Assembly: GCF_050589705.1 (NCBI RefSeq)
Contig: NZ_JBNGOT010000004.1
Coordinates: forward strand, 248,001-312,000
Direction: 5' to 3'
From: Sunxiuqinia rutila
GTDB lineage: Bacteria; Bacteroidota; Bacteroidia; Bacteroidales; Prolixibacteraceae
DNA: 64,000 nt
Shown here: piece after piece, positions 1-8,274 of the stretch
Layout: each line of letters starts with the position of its first letter
How positions within the stretch are numbered: the first letter of the stretch is position 1
Made by a program: the position numbers and the translations under genes
Notes under the pieces: model-generated
Database searches by the model: none
Told to the model about the DNA's origin: nothing
The model's input: only the letters and a program-made list of their open reading frames with translations

Positions 1-509
1 TCAGCGCGGAAAATTTCATAATTCTCTTGAAACACCCCGGCCTTATCCGGAAACAACTCCACCAGCGCCTTATAGGTCAAAGAGGCTATTTTCAGAACTT
101 CAGTCGGCGATGTCCAGATATGCGGGTCAACGCCATGCACGTGCACATGATCACCATGCTGTCTGACTTCTTCAGCTATCCAATCGGCATCAGCCGATGT
201 ATCAAAAACCTTCAAATTCGGATTGCCTTGCTCAATTTTTTCATGCCAAGCATCCTCGAAACCCACTTTCCCAATGCGCAACCATGCCGTTGATTTCGAC
301 AACTCCTTCATTTGCGAAGGCACCAGCGAATAGGTCTCCGGCCCGGCACCAGGAGGTACCAATACCTGAACTTCTAGCAGATTTCCTGCAATTTTTTCTA
401 CAAAATATTTCTGCGGAAGTATACTTACCGTCAACAGTTCTTTATCGTTTGTTTTTGGAGAACTACATGCCGCTCCTAAAACCAAGGCCAATAGTAATAA
501 TCTTTTCAT
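1..509 (-). CDS. Zinc ABC transporter substrate-binding lipoprotein (ZnuA-like), C-terminus cut off by window edge
   Basis: Read on the minus strand from the ATG at 507-509, the open frame runs off the window start, giving about 169 N-terminal residues. It begins with a short hydrophobic segment and a lipobox-like LVLGAAC, so it is probably an outer- or inner-membrane-anchored lipoprotein. The body contains LTVSILPQKYFVEKIAG and VLVPPGAGPETYSL, typical of the N-lobe of the ZnuA/TroA metal-binding family, and a histidine-rich stretch (HGDHVHVHGVDPHIW) where the family places metal-binding histidines. Role inferred: capture of Zn2+ (or Mn2+) for an ABC importer. The permease and ATPase are not in the window and may lie beyond its left edge. 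Identification is by family motifs; metal specificity cannot be read from the sequence. Confidence 0.85.
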   Translation of the reverse strand, partial: MKRLLLLALVLGAACSSPKTNDKELLTVSILPQKYFVEKIAGNLLEVQVLVPPGAGPETYSLVPSQMKELSKSTAWLRIGKVGFEDAWHEKIEQGNPNLKVFDTSADADWIAEEVRQHGDHVHVHGVDPHIWTSPTEVLKIASLTYKALVELFPDKAGVFQENYEIFRA

Positions 510-628
510 CTTTCTTGTTTTATCTCCGGAATCATCTAAACAACAGCCTGATCAGCAAAGAGGTGCACAAACAGCCTAAACACAGCGTTCCTTTTGACCA
601 AATTTGCGTCAATTGCGGTTTTCAAACT

Positions 629-636
629 CAAAGATA
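629..636 (-). promoter_or_regulatory. Candidate Bacteroidota promoter (-7 box) for the ZnuA-like gene
   Basis: TATCTTTG on the minus strand is an exact match to the phylum consensus TAnnTTTG. It sits about 120 bases upstream of the start codon, leaving a leader of about 105 bases. No convincing -33 TTG was found at the usual distance. Confidence 0.4.
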
Positions 637-707
637 GTTAAACTTAAACACAACTGGAGAAGTAACCCTTCAGACGTTTTTTTGTTGACACAACAGGCTG
701 AAATAAG

Positions 708-1442
708 TCAAGCCGATACCAGTGTCCGCACAATTATAAACAGCCCCAGCAAAAGGTTGATGTAGAGAATGACTTTCCGGAAAAAAAGCTGATTAACTTT
801 TTGCGATAAGCCATCGCCCAGCTTTGTGCCCAATACAATGACCGGCAGAAGAAAAATGGTGAATTTTAAGGAAAAGGCGACAAAAATGCCATGAACAACA
901 TACAGAACAGAGCTGATTGCGGCATTAACAACACTGACCAGTGCAAATATCTTTCGAAACGATTCTTTGGAATATCCTTTCCGGTTCATGGCCAATGCAA
1001 GCGGAGGTCCGCCAATCGACATACTTGAAGTAAGCAATCCACTTAAAAAGCCAGCAAATACAATAGGTTTCTTCCGTCGTTCTTCCGGAACCGGTTGATT
1101 TCCCCCCAGCAAAAAAACCATCGAAATGGAGAAAATAGAAATACCGGCAGCCAACTCCAGCGTTTGCTCCGGGAAGTAAGTCAGCACATAAACTCCCAGC
1201 GGAATACCAGCAAAACTAGCCAACAACATGGGAACAAAATGCTTGGCTTTTACCTTGAGCTTGATCGATGCCAACAGATACACTGAAGTGATCAAATTAA
1301 ACAGCGTCATCGCCGGAATTAAAGACTGTATAGGAAACAGCAGCGAAAGCAAAGGAACTGCCAGCAAGGCAAAACCAAAACCCGTCATACCCTTTAACAG
1401 GGCGGCCATCAATACCACAACTACACTAATCACCCACTCCAT
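708..1442 (-). CDS. TSUP/TauE-SafE family membrane permease
   Basis: A 244-residue, almost entirely hydrophobic protein with about eight predicted membrane segments. The N-terminal ALLKGMTGFGFALLAVPLL and the later GLLTSSMSIGGPPLAL match the two half-repeats of the TauE/SafE (TSUP) family, which moves organosulfur or other small anions across the inner membrane. Length agrees with the family (about 240-260). The ATG at 1440-1442 is the natural start. It is transcribed alone, with non-coding gaps of about 200 bases on both sides. The substrate cannot be predicted from sequence. Confidence 0.85.
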   Translation of the reverse strand: MEWVISVVVVLMAALLKGMTGFGFALLAVPLLSLLFPIQSLIPAMTLFNLITSVYLLASIKLKVKAKHFVPMLLASFAGIPLGVYVLTYFPEQTLELAAGISIFSISMVFLLGGNQPVPEERRKKPIVFAGFLSGLLTSSMSIGGPPLALAMNRKGYSKESFRKIFALVSVVNAAISSVLYVVHGIFVAFSLKFTIFLLPVIVLGTKLGDGLSQKVNQLFFRKVILYINLLLGLFIIVRTLVSA

Positions 1443-1644
1443 TGTAATTTTTTTTCAAAGGTAACGAATAAGTATAAATACTTAGTCTGAGGACAGGCGT
1501 TTTTTTAATAAAGCCAACAAACATTAAAACGGAATGGAGCGCCCCCAAGCAACTTGCCCAATCTGAATATCCGGCAACTTTCATAATTCATTTACAAAAA
1601 ACAGGAAGATGATCGATCAAATTTCAGTCAGACTCAGCAGCACC

Positions 1645-1926
1645 CTATTTCAGCTTAAGTTTCTTCACTTTAATTTGATCCCGGTCCGGAACCGGATCAT
1701 AACCATGCGTTCCCCACGGGTGGCATTTGGAAATGCGCCGCACAGCCAGCCAAAAACCCTTAAACGGGCCATGGATTTTCACGGCATCAACCGCGTATTG
1801 CGAACAGGTAGGAACATGGCGGCACGAAGCCGGAGTAAGCGGAGAAATGGCATATTTATAGAAGTACACCGGCAGTAACAACAACCAGCCCAACACTTTC
1901 AAAATCATTTTTGCCACACATTGCAT
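1645..1926 (-). CDS. yidD: Membrane protein insertion efficiency factor YidD
   Basis: Short protein with an N-terminal amphipathic/hydrophobic segment (LGWLLLLPVYFYKYAISPLTP) and the YidD signature CRHVPTCSQYAVDAVKIHG, followed by CHPWGTHGYDPVP. The family assists YidC-mediated insertion of inner-membrane proteins. The frame is open up to an ATG at 1968, but that codon overlaps a perfect -7 box at 1956-1963. The ATG at 1926, preceded by the purine-rich AAAAAGGAGAGG, is therefore the better start, giving 93 residues. It is not beside rnpA or yidC here, as is common in Bacteroidota. Confidence 0.93.
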   Translation of the reverse strand: MQCVAKMILKVLGWLLLLPVYFYKYAISPLTPASCRHVPTCSQYAVDAVKIHGPFKGFWLAVRRISKCHPWGTHGYDPVPDRDQIKVKKLKLK

Positions 1927-1955
1927 AAAACTAGTCCTCTCCTTTTTAGAATGTG

Positions 1956-1963
1956 CAAAATTA
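1956..1963 (-). promoter_or_regulatory. -7 promoter box for yidD
   Basis: TAATTTTG (minus strand) matches TAnnTTTG. It lies 30 bases upstream of the chosen yidD start and excludes the upstream ATG as the translation start. Confidence 0.5.
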
Positions 1964-2151
1964 ATCATTTTTACGAAGGATTGAGAATCAACAACAAAGA
2001 GTTATTGACAGACAGCTATTCCGTCTTGCCGTACACCATCAACAAAAGCCCTCACAACAATAGCCCATCAGACATTATTCGCTGTTTTTACATCCATACG
2101 AAAACCAAATGCCACCAACTGCGTTAATTGGATGAGTAAATCATTAAAGTG

Positions 2152-2832
2152 ATGCCCAAAGCAGAAGAATATCAAAAAAAAGCCATTGAACTTTATCAGG
2201 AAACAGTGACCGGAAATGAAGAAATCTCACCCGGAGTTTACCTGATTTCCTACAAACGAAAGCACGATTTCATTCCCGGACAGGTTGTCAAAATTGGCAT
2301 CGACAACACCCAGGCTCCCCGCATTTACAGCATTTGCAGTGGCAACCACGAAGAAGAAATCCGGGTCCTCTTCAACGTAAAAGAAGATGGCTATCTCACA
2401 CCTAAACTGGCAAGCCTCATTCCTGGCGACCAACTACTGGTGTCGAAACCCTACGGCAGTTTTTTGGGGACTGAAGCATCGGCCTGGTGGATTGCCACCG
2501 GAACCGGCATTGCCCCTTTTTACTGCATGTTCCGCTCCGGACAATTTGAGAACAAGACACTCGTTCACGGAGTCCGCCATCTGAACCAGTTCTATTTTGA
2601 AGATGAGCTGGACTGGTCTCTCGGCAAAAACTATGTGCGGTGCTGCTCGCAGGAACAATCGTGCGATGTATTTCCTGGCCGGGTAACTGACTATCTGAAA
2701 ACAGTGGATCACCTGCCTCCCAAACAGCGCTATTACCTCTGCGGAAAAGCGCTGATGGTGGTGGAAGTGCGGGACTTACTGATCGAGCGGGGAATCCCGT
2801 ACGAAAACATCATTGCCGAAATCTACTTTTAG
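2152..2832 (+). CDS. Ferredoxin-NADP reductase-like flavoprotein (FNR superfamily)
   Basis: A 226-residue two-domain oxidoreductase. The N-terminal FAD-binding beta-barrel carries the RxYS motif (PRIYSICSG, about residues 62-70), which contacts the flavin. Then comes the NAD(P)-binding half with GTGIAPFYCMF (about residues 121-131), and a C-terminal YLCGKALMVVEVRDLL typical of FNR NAD(P)-domain ends. Likely reaction: electron exchange between NAD(P)H and ferredoxin or flavodoxin in the cytoplasm. A GTG directly precedes the chosen ATG; an in-frame stop at 2137-2139 rules out longer starts. It has no recognizable partner next to it. Confidence 0.82.
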   Translation: MPKAEEYQKKAIELYQETVTGNEEISPGVYLISYKRKHDFIPGQVVKIGIDNTQAPRIYSICSGNHEEEIRVLFNVKEDGYLTPKLASLIPGDQLLVSKPYGSFLGTEASAWWIATGTGIAPFYCMFRSGQFENKTLVHGVRHLNQFYFEDELDWSLGKNYVRCCSQEQSCDVFPGRVTDYLKTVDHLPPKQRYYLCGKALMVVEVRDLLIERGIPYENIIAEIYF

Positions 2833-2911
2833 CCAGAATTCCTGTAAATAAGAAAAATCAATGCACTCAGTTTGTTAGAAATCACTGGAAAGCATTTCGC
2901 TTTCAACAGTT

Positions 2912-2940
2912 TTTGCATCTGAATCTCTTTTATAACTTTG
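2912..2940 (+). promoter_or_regulatory. Promoter of rlmN (-33 TTTG and -7 TAACTTTG)
   Basis: TTTG at 2912-2915 and TAACTTTG at 2933-2940 form a Bacteroidota-type promoter with a 17-base gap. The -7 box covers the apparent TTG start at 2938, so translation must begin downstream at the ATG at 2956. Confidence 0.6.
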
Positions 2941-2955
2941 CAAAAAATTTACACG

Positions 2956-3984
2956 ATGATTAAAGAAGCACTTTTTGGAAAAACGTTGAGCGAGTTGCAA
3001 GAACTTGTTCTCGAAATGGGTCTGCCCAAATTTACAGCCAAACAACTCACAGACTGGCTGTATAAAAAAGAAGTGTCTTCGATTGAAGAAATGACCAATC
3101 TGTCGAAAAAAGCCCGCGAACTACTTGCTGAGAAATACATGTTTGGCTTGGTTGATCCTACCAAAGTGCAGGAAAGTACAGATGGCACCAAAAAATACCT
3201 TTTCCCGACCAGCAATGCCAAGTTCATCGAAACAGCCATGATTCCTGATCGCGACCGCAAAACTGTCTGCGTATCATCGCAAGTGGGCTGTAAAATGGGC
3301 TGCCTGTTCTGCATGACCGGCAAACAAGGATTTCAGGGACAACTGACTGCGGGCGAAATTGTGAATCAGATTCGCAACATACCGGAATGGCAAGAAGTAA
3401 CGAACATTGTGTACATGGGTATGGGCGAGCCTTTTGACAACCTGGATGAAGTACTGAAAAGCACTGAGATCATGACTGCCGATTGGGGATTTGCGATGAG
3501 CCCACGGCGAATTACAGTTTCTTCCATCGGCATTGTTCCCGGCTTGGTAAGGTTTTTAAATGAAAGTGAGGCCCATTTAGCCATTAGCCTCCACACGCCA
3601 TTTCACGAAGAACGTCAACAACTGATGCCCGTAGAAATCGCTTATCCGCTGGAAGATGTGCTGCAAGAAATACGCGACTGGGACTTTGGCCGCCAACGCC
3701 GCGTTTCATTCGAATACATTGTTTTTCATGGGTTGAACGACACGCCAGCTCATGTTAAAGAAATGGCCCGCCTGCTGGATGGCATCAAGTGCCGGATCAA
3801 CCTCATTCGCTTCCACCCCATCCCCAACACGCCGCTGAAAGGGACAGATGAAACGACCTTGGTTCAATTTAAAGAAGGGCTGGAAGCCAAAGGAATTACC
3901 ACCACCATTCGCGCCTCGCGTGGACAGGATATTTATGCCGCCTGCGGACTTCTATCGACCAAAACAATGGTCAAAAAGGACTAA
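2956..3984 (+). CDS. rlmN: Dual-specificity RNA methyltransferase RlmN
   Basis: Radical-SAM enzyme that methylates C2 of A2503 in 23S rRNA and of A37 in some tRNAs. The [4Fe-4S] motif CxxxCxxC is at Cys112, Cys116 and Cys119 (CKMGCLFC), followed by MTGKQGFQGQLTAGEI. The C-terminal catalytic cysteine of the methyl-transfer pair is Cys330 (YAACGLL). The N-terminal helical accessory domain (FTAKQLTDWLYKK) is present, and the 342-residue length is normal. The ATG at 2956 is chosen because an upstream in-frame TTG lies inside the promoter. It is a single-gene unit; about 290 non-coding bases follow. Confidence 0.97.
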   Translation: MIKEALFGKTLSELQELVLEMGLPKFTAKQLTDWLYKKEVSSIEEMTNLSKKARELLAEKYMFGLVDPTKVQESTDGTKKYLFPTSNAKFIETAMIPDRDRKTVCVSSQVGCKMGCLFCMTGKQGFQGQLTAGEIVNQIRNIPEWQEVTNIVYMGMGEPFDNLDEVLKSTEIMTADWGFAMSPRRITVSSIGIVPGLVRFLNESEAHLAISLHTPFHEERQQLMPVEIAYPLEDVLQEIRDWDFGRQRRVSFEYIVFHGLNDTPAHVKEMARLLDGIKCRINLIRFHPIPNTPLKGTDETTLVQFKEGLEAKGITTTIRASRGQDIYAACGLLSTKTMVKKD

Positions 3985-4119
3985 CACCTTCACCCGATTT
4001 TTTCGTGATGCGATGCAGCCTAGTCCAACCGGCATAGGTTGACATGCTGACAATTAATCTGATTCCCAATGACTATCAAATAATTCATAGGGACTTCTGC
4101 AATAGACTTAAAAAAGTGA

Positions 4120-4127
4120 TACCTTTG
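4120..4127 (+). promoter_or_regulatory. Candidate -7 box for the PAS histidine kinase
   Basis: TACCTTTG matches TAnnTTTG and lies in the otherwise featureless 3985-4278 gap, about 150 bases before the kinase start. No -33 TTG is evident, so this is tentative. Confidence 0.35.
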
Positions 4128-4278
4128 ATATTCCGGCAAGAATCTCTTCCAAGAGATTAAGTCAATCCGCAATGCACCGAAAACGAAACGAGCTCGCTAA
4201 ATACAAACTGCTCGATCGCTCTACGACATATTTTTTCAACATCTGTGCCCAACTCAGGAACAATCACAACCTGATAAC

Positions 4279-6138
4279 ATGAAAGCAGAAGAGGAAAACC
4301 AACAACTTAGAGAAAGCATCTTAATTAAAAACGGAAAACTTTTCCGGAAACTGTTTGATGACCACAAGGCTCCCAACCTGATCATTGATGCAGAATCGGG
4401 TGACATTATCCATGCCAACCGGCAGGCAATAAATTTCTATGCTATCTCGAAGCTAGAACTCCTCAGCATGAAGATTCAGGACTTCGGCACAAAATCAACT
4501 ACTGAAATCGAATCCCTTTTGGATCAGGCCCGCCATCAAAAGTTTGGCTATTTTGAATGCCTGCAAACCACGGGAAAAGGGATCGTGCAAAAAACCGAAC
4601 TGTACATCAACACCATTGAATTTGAAGACAGACTTCTATTGCACCTGATCATCAACAATAGCAAACAGCGAAAACACCCGTATAAAAATGTCTCACTGAG
4701 CGAGGCACGTCTAAGGCAAGCAGAAATAGCCTCCAAGTCAGGAAATTGGGAGCTTCACCTGGATGACATGTCGATCCTTGGATCCAGAGGTGCGATGAAA
4801 ATTTATGGTGTCGACCGCGACCATTTCAACTATCAAACCATCAAAGAGTTTCCCCTGCCAGAATACCGTACAGAACTGGACCAAGCCCTAAAAAACTTGC
4901 TGCACCAAAGCAAGCCTTACAAGGTTGAATTTAAGATAAAAGCTGCCGACACAGGACAAATTAAACACATTCATTCCACCGCCACTTACGACCAGGAAAA
5001 AGGGATCATTTTCGGCATTATTCAGGATATTACCGACCGCAAAAAGCAGGAAGAAGCCATCCAAAAAAGTGAGGCCAATTACCGGCATCTTCTGGAAATG
5101 GCACCCGATGCATTTTTCCAGGGCAACAACAAAGGCGACTTTATTATCGTTAATGATAAAGCCTGTGAGCTTACCGGCTATTCCCAAAAAGAACTCCTGC
5201 AAATGAACATGAAAGACCTGTTCGCTTCCAGCCAGCTGAACCAAAACCCTTTAAGATATGATCGACTCAAATCAGGTGAAAGCTTAAAAATTGAACGGGA
5301 ACTCAAACAGAAAAACGGCAACTGCATTGCAGTCGAAATGAGCTCCAGAGCCATGGATGATGGAACTTATCAAAGCTTTATTCGCGACATCAGTCAGCAC
5401 AAACAGGCACAACAGGTGCTTCAGGACAATGAAATCCGTCTGCGGGAACTGAATGCCACCAAAGACAAATTGTTCTCCATCATTGCACACGACTTAAAAA
5501 GTCCGTTCAACAGCATCATTGGCTTCTCCAGCTTATTGGCAGACAAAGTTGAGATCCAAAATTTTACCGGAATTGGAAAGTACGTTCAAATCATTCAGCA
5601 ATCGGCACAAAATGCCATGGATTTGCTCCTTAACCTGTTGGAGTGGTCTCGCTCACAAACTGGCCGTACCCAGTACAATCCCGAACAAACAGATTGTGTA
5701 TCGCTGATTGAAGAAGCCACCCTGCTGCTGAGCGATGTTGCCGAGCAAAAATCGATTTCACTGGTGAAAGACCTACCCCTAAAAGCCCCGGTCTATGCCG
5801 ACCATTACATGATTTCGACCATCCTGCGCAACCTGATTACAAATGCCATAAAATTCACCAAGCCGGGAGGGCAGGTAACCATTTCGGCCAAGCAAAACGC
5901 TAAAGAAGTTACAATTACGGTAGCCGATAACGGGATTGGCATGGAGCCCGATGCTTTGCAAAAGCTCTTTCGGCTTGAGGAAAGCTTTTCGACACCCGGC
6001 ACGGTTAATGAAATGGGAACAGGTCTGGGATTGATTCTTTGCAAAGAATTTGTGGAAAAACACCAAGGAAAAATCACGGTTGAAAGTGAACCTGGTAAAG
6101 GCAGCCGCTTCCAATTCACCATCCCCAACCCCAGCTAA
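4279..6138 (+). CDS. Cytoplasmic multi-PAS sensor histidine kinase
   Basis: A 619-residue protein with no membrane segment, so probably a soluble sensor. Three PAS-like domains follow one another (about residues 15-130, 145-265 and 270-385), the second and third ending in the usual DITDRKKQEEAI and DISQHKQAQQVL linkers. The HisKA dimerization helix has the phosphoacceptor His404 in IIAHDLKSPFNSIIGF. The HATPase_c domain shows the N box (NLITNAIKFT), G1 (DNGIGM) and G2 (GTGLGL) motifs. No receiver domain or response regulator is adjacent, so this is an orphan kinase. The signal is unknown; PAS domains of this type may bind a small ligand or cofactor, or only relay signals. Confidence 0.93.
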   Translation: MKAEEENQQLRESILIKNGKLFRKLFDDHKAPNLIIDAESGDIIHANRQAINFYAISKLELLSMKIQDFGTKSTTEIESLLDQARHQKFGYFECLQTTGKGIVQKTELYINTIEFEDRLLLHLIINNSKQRKHPYKNVSLSEARLRQAEIASKSGNWELHLDDMSILGSRGAMKIYGVDRDHFNYQTIKEFPLPEYRTELDQALKNLLHQSKPYKVEFKIKAADTGQIKHIHSTATYDQEKGIIFGIIQDITDRKKQEEAIQKSEANYRHLLEMAPDAFFQGNNKGDFIIVNDKACELTGYSQKELLQMNMKDLFASSQLNQNPLRYDRLKSGESLKIERELKQKNGNCIAVEMSSRAMDDGTYQSFIRDISQHKQAQQVLQDNEIRLRELNATKDKLFSIIAHDLKSPFNSIIGFSSLLADKVEIQNFTGIGKYVQIIQQSAQNAMDLLLNLLEWSRSQTGRTQYNPEQTDCVSLIEEATLLLSDVAEQKSISLVKDLPLKAPVYADHYMISTILRNLITNAIKFTKPGGQVTISAKQNAKEVTITVADNGIGMEPDALQKLFRLEESFSTPGTVNEMGTGLGLILCKEFVEKHQGKITVESEPGKGSRFQFTIPNPS

Positions 6139-6217
6139 TCAGAAACTTCCCCATCCTTCCAACATCAAGAACTGCCAATATTCTTCCGCAATAGAATTCA
6201 TTTTTCAAAAATATTTG

Positions 6218-6241
6218 TACTTTTGAACCGAATTAGTCGAA
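6218..6241 (+). promoter_or_regulatory. tetR promoter (-7 TACTTTTG) and nearby operator half-site
   Basis: TACTTTTG at 6218-6225 is a good -7 box; transcription would begin near 6232. AGTCGAA at 6235-6241 repeats the right arm of the palindrome found after tetR (7 of 8 bases as TAGTCGAA versus TCGTCGAA), which is compatible with weak autoregulation. Confidence 0.45.
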
Positions 6242-6251
6242 AAACAGCCCT

Positions 6252-6824
6252 TTGAACGAAAAAGTACGAAATAGCATTATTGAAGTAGCCCGTGAAACCT
6301 TCGCCAAATATGGTTTCCGGAAAACGACCATGGATGAAATTGCTGTAGCTGCCCGCAAAGGGAAAAGCTCACTCTATTACTACTTCAAAAGCAAAGAAGA
6401 AGTTTTTCAGGCTGTTGTGGAGCAGGAAGCCGGCATTCTTTTTTCAAAAATTGAGCAATCAGTACGCGAACAAAATACCGCCCGGGAAAAACTTTCGGCC
6501 TACGTACTGGGACGCATGAAAGGGTTTCGCGATTTCGTAAATTATTACGATGCGTTGAAAAATGATTTCTTAAGCAAGATTGAATTCATCGAGCAAATAC
6601 GGAAAAAGCACGACGAAAAAGAGCAAGCTGCCATTGCCCAAATTCTGGAAAAGGGCATAGAAGAAGGCCAGTTTCGGAAACTGAACATCAACCTTACAGC
6701 CCGGGCGATTGTCATTGCGCTGCGCGGCCTGGAAGAACCCTATTTTCTTACCGATGAGCAAGTTGACATAGAAGAACGTTTAAACGACTTGCTTTACATT
6801 CTATTTCATGGAATAAGCATTTAA
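6252..6824 (+). CDS. TetR/AcrR family transcriptional regulator
   Basis: A 190-residue repressor of normal TetR size. The N-terminal helix-turn-helix spans about residues 8-50 (EVARETFAKYGFRKTTMDEIA ... KSSLYYYFKSKEEVF, the conserved YYFKSKE core). The rest is an all-helical ligand/dimerization domain. The start is a TTG at 6252; no ATG occurs before the HTH, and the -7 box at 6218 fits this start. It is followed after 16 bases by a near-perfect palindrome and then a small beta-barrel gene, which is probably its target. The ligand is unknown. Confidence 0.93.
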   Translation: MNEKVRNSIIEVARETFAKYGFRKTTMDEIAVAARKGKSSLYYYFKSKEEVFQAVVEQEAGILFSKIEQSVREQNTAREKLSAYVLGRMKGFRDFVNYYDALKNDFLSKIEFIEQIRKKHDEKEQAAIAQILEKGIEEGQFRKLNINLTARAIVIALRGLEEPYFLTDEQVDIEERLNDLLYILFHGISI

Positions 6825-6840
6825 ATTTTTTTGTCTTCAA

Positions 6841-6880
6841 TTCGACGATTTGACGTATTTCGTCGAATCAATTAACAATT
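6841..6880 (+). promoter_or_regulatory. Palindromic operator overlapping the promoter of the beta-barrel gene
   Basis: Arms TTCGACGA (6841-6848) and TCGTCGAA (6860-6867) are perfect inverted copies around 11 bases. TTTG at 6849-6852 lies inside the spacer and could be the -33 element, with a poor -7 match TAACAATT at 6873-6880. The palindrome would cover the promoter, as expected for a TetR-family operator. No T-run follows, so it does not look like a terminator. Confidence 0.6.
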
Positions 6881-6894
6881 AAACACAGAAAAAA

Positions 6895-7491
6895 ATGAAA
6901 CAAGTAAAAACACTCATCCTGCTGACCACGCTTTTAATAAGCTCAGTGCAGGCATTTAGCCAATTTGAGTTGGGTGTACAGCTGGGAATTGGAGCTGCAA
7001 CCCAATCTGATCTCGGAAACATTTGTAAAAACGGAAACCGACTAGCTAACCTGAACACAGGAATACTGGCCAACTACCACGCCAACAATTGGGTTGCCGT
7101 AAAAAGTGGCTTATTGTTCGTTCAAAAAGGAGGCTATTGGAACGATACCGATGAAACTTACCGGATAAATTACCTTCAACTTCCGGTTAAAGCATCGTTT
7201 TCCTCAGCTTTGGTTGAAGAAAATAACTCCCGAATATTCTTCGCAACGGGCCCCTACCTCGCAACTCGCTTGAAAGCAGAACAGGAACGGGCTGAAACAA
7301 CAACAGATCTGAAAAATGAAGTCAAGCGAACCGACTTTGGCTGGGCCTTCGAGCTTGGGGTAAATCTTCCTGTTTCAACCCATAACATCCAGATCAGCTT
7401 GAACTACGACATGGGAATTTCCGAAGTATACCACGCAGAAAAAGATGTCCAAAACAAAGCCCTTTCTTTAAATTTAGGGTTCCTGTTTTAA
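6895..7491 (+). CDS. Small outer-membrane beta-barrel protein (porin/OmpW-like family)
   Basis: A 198-residue secreted protein. The N-terminal signal peptide (MKQVKTLILLTTLLISSVQAFSQ) ends in the AFSQF cleavage region typical of Bacteroidota. The remainder alternates short strands and turns (FELGVQLGIGAATQ, NWVAVKSGLLFVQKGGYW, INYLQLPVKASF, HNIQISLNYDMGISEVY) and ends in an aromatic LNLGFLF, as in outer-membrane beta-barrels of the PF13568 type. It is preceded by the palindromic operator and the TetR gene, so it is probably repressed by that regulator. Function beyond barrel formation is unknown. Confidence 0.78.
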   Translation: MKQVKTLILLTTLLISSVQAFSQFELGVQLGIGAATQSDLGNICKNGNRLANLNTGILANYHANNWVAVKSGLLFVQKGGYWNDTDETYRINYLQLPVKASFSSALVEENNSRIFFATGPYLATRLKAEQERAETTTDLKNEVKRTDFGWAFELGVNLPVSTHNIQISLNYDMGISEVYHAEKDVQNKALSLNLGFLF

Positions 7492-7515
7492 GCCCTTCAC
7501 CCCCTCAATTCGACC

Positions 7516-7554
7516 ATGAGGCCATTGGTATTTTTACTCGAACAATGGCCTTTA
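7516..7554 (+). terminator. Hairpin after the beta-barrel gene, likely terminator
   Basis: AGGCCATTG (7519-7527) pairs with CAATGGCCT (7543-7551) over a 15-base loop, and the stem can extend outward (CAT/ATG). It starts 25 bases after the stop codon. It lacks a strong T-run, so strength is uncertain. Confidence 0.5.
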
Positions 7555-7676
7555 TGGTTAAGTGTTAACACTAACCTTCCTTACCAAAAACAAAAATACG
7601 CCCGCCTAATTCGACATAAACCCCTACCATCTTTGCGCTAAATTTTCTACCTTGCAATTGGCAATCTTTACAAACT

Positions 7677-8177
7677 ATGGAAAAGCTTTATTGGACAAAA
7701 GGGATCTTTAAGAACCAATTGCACCTGACCCGAAACAACGAACAAATCGGTCTAATTGAGTGGAAAAATATGTTTAGCTCCGAAGCCTTGGCCACCATGA
7801 AAGGGAAACGCTTTATTTTGAATCGCGACTTTTTCCTGTCGAAACTGGAAATTTCGGACACCAACAACCGTGCTCCTTTGGCTTCCATCATGATCAATCT
7901 TTTCCACCCTAAAAGTGATGTTGTCATCAACGGAAAACGCTTTGAACTGGAGATCAAAAATTTTTGGCAATCCCGATGGGCCTGGAAGTTTAATGGCCAG
8001 GAAATCATCATCTTCCAAAGCTACGAGTTGCTTTCAAAAGACAAAGGACAAATTGAAATTTACTCGGCCGACACCGATGAACTCGAACTGCTTATCCTGC
8101 TCGGATTGTTTGTACGCAACCAGCTTATCCTTTTCATGTTGTTACTTTTGTTAATTATTTTCTCCATTCTTATCTAA
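7677..8177 (+). CDS. Hypothetical protein with C-terminal membrane segment
   Basis: A 166-residue protein I do not recognize. The first 130 residues are soluble and strand-rich (LHLTRNNEQIGLIEWKN, RFILNRDFFLSKLEI, WQSRWAWKFNGQEIIIF). The last 35 are strongly hydrophobic (LELLILLGLFVRNQLILFMLLLLLII), giving one long or two short membrane helices. No signal peptide is present, so the soluble part is probably cytoplasmic with a tail anchor. It stands alone between a terminator hairpin and the nitroreductase gene. The soluble fold resembles phospholipid-scramblase-like beta proteins only in general character, which is not enough for a name. Confidence 0.7.
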   Translation: MEKLYWTKGIFKNQLHLTRNNEQIGLIEWKNMFSSEALATMKGKRFILNRDFFLSKLEISDTNNRAPLASIMINLFHPKSDVVINGKRFELEIKNFWQSRWAWKFNGQEIIIFQSYELLSKDKGQIEIYSADTDELELLILLGLFVRNQLILFMLLLLLIIFSILI

Positions 8178-8274
8178 ATTTCAGCCATGCTTTCTTATTT
8201 TTACCAAGCCTGAGCTTCTTTCACCCCAAAAGAAAACGCTCAGCAACTGTCTAGCAGACATAAATAACAGACAC

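Noticed and set aside
197..637. Plus-strand frame of 146 residues at the window start
   Set aside because: It is antisense to the ZnuA-like coding sequence over most of its length; the minus-strand frame shows clear family motifs.
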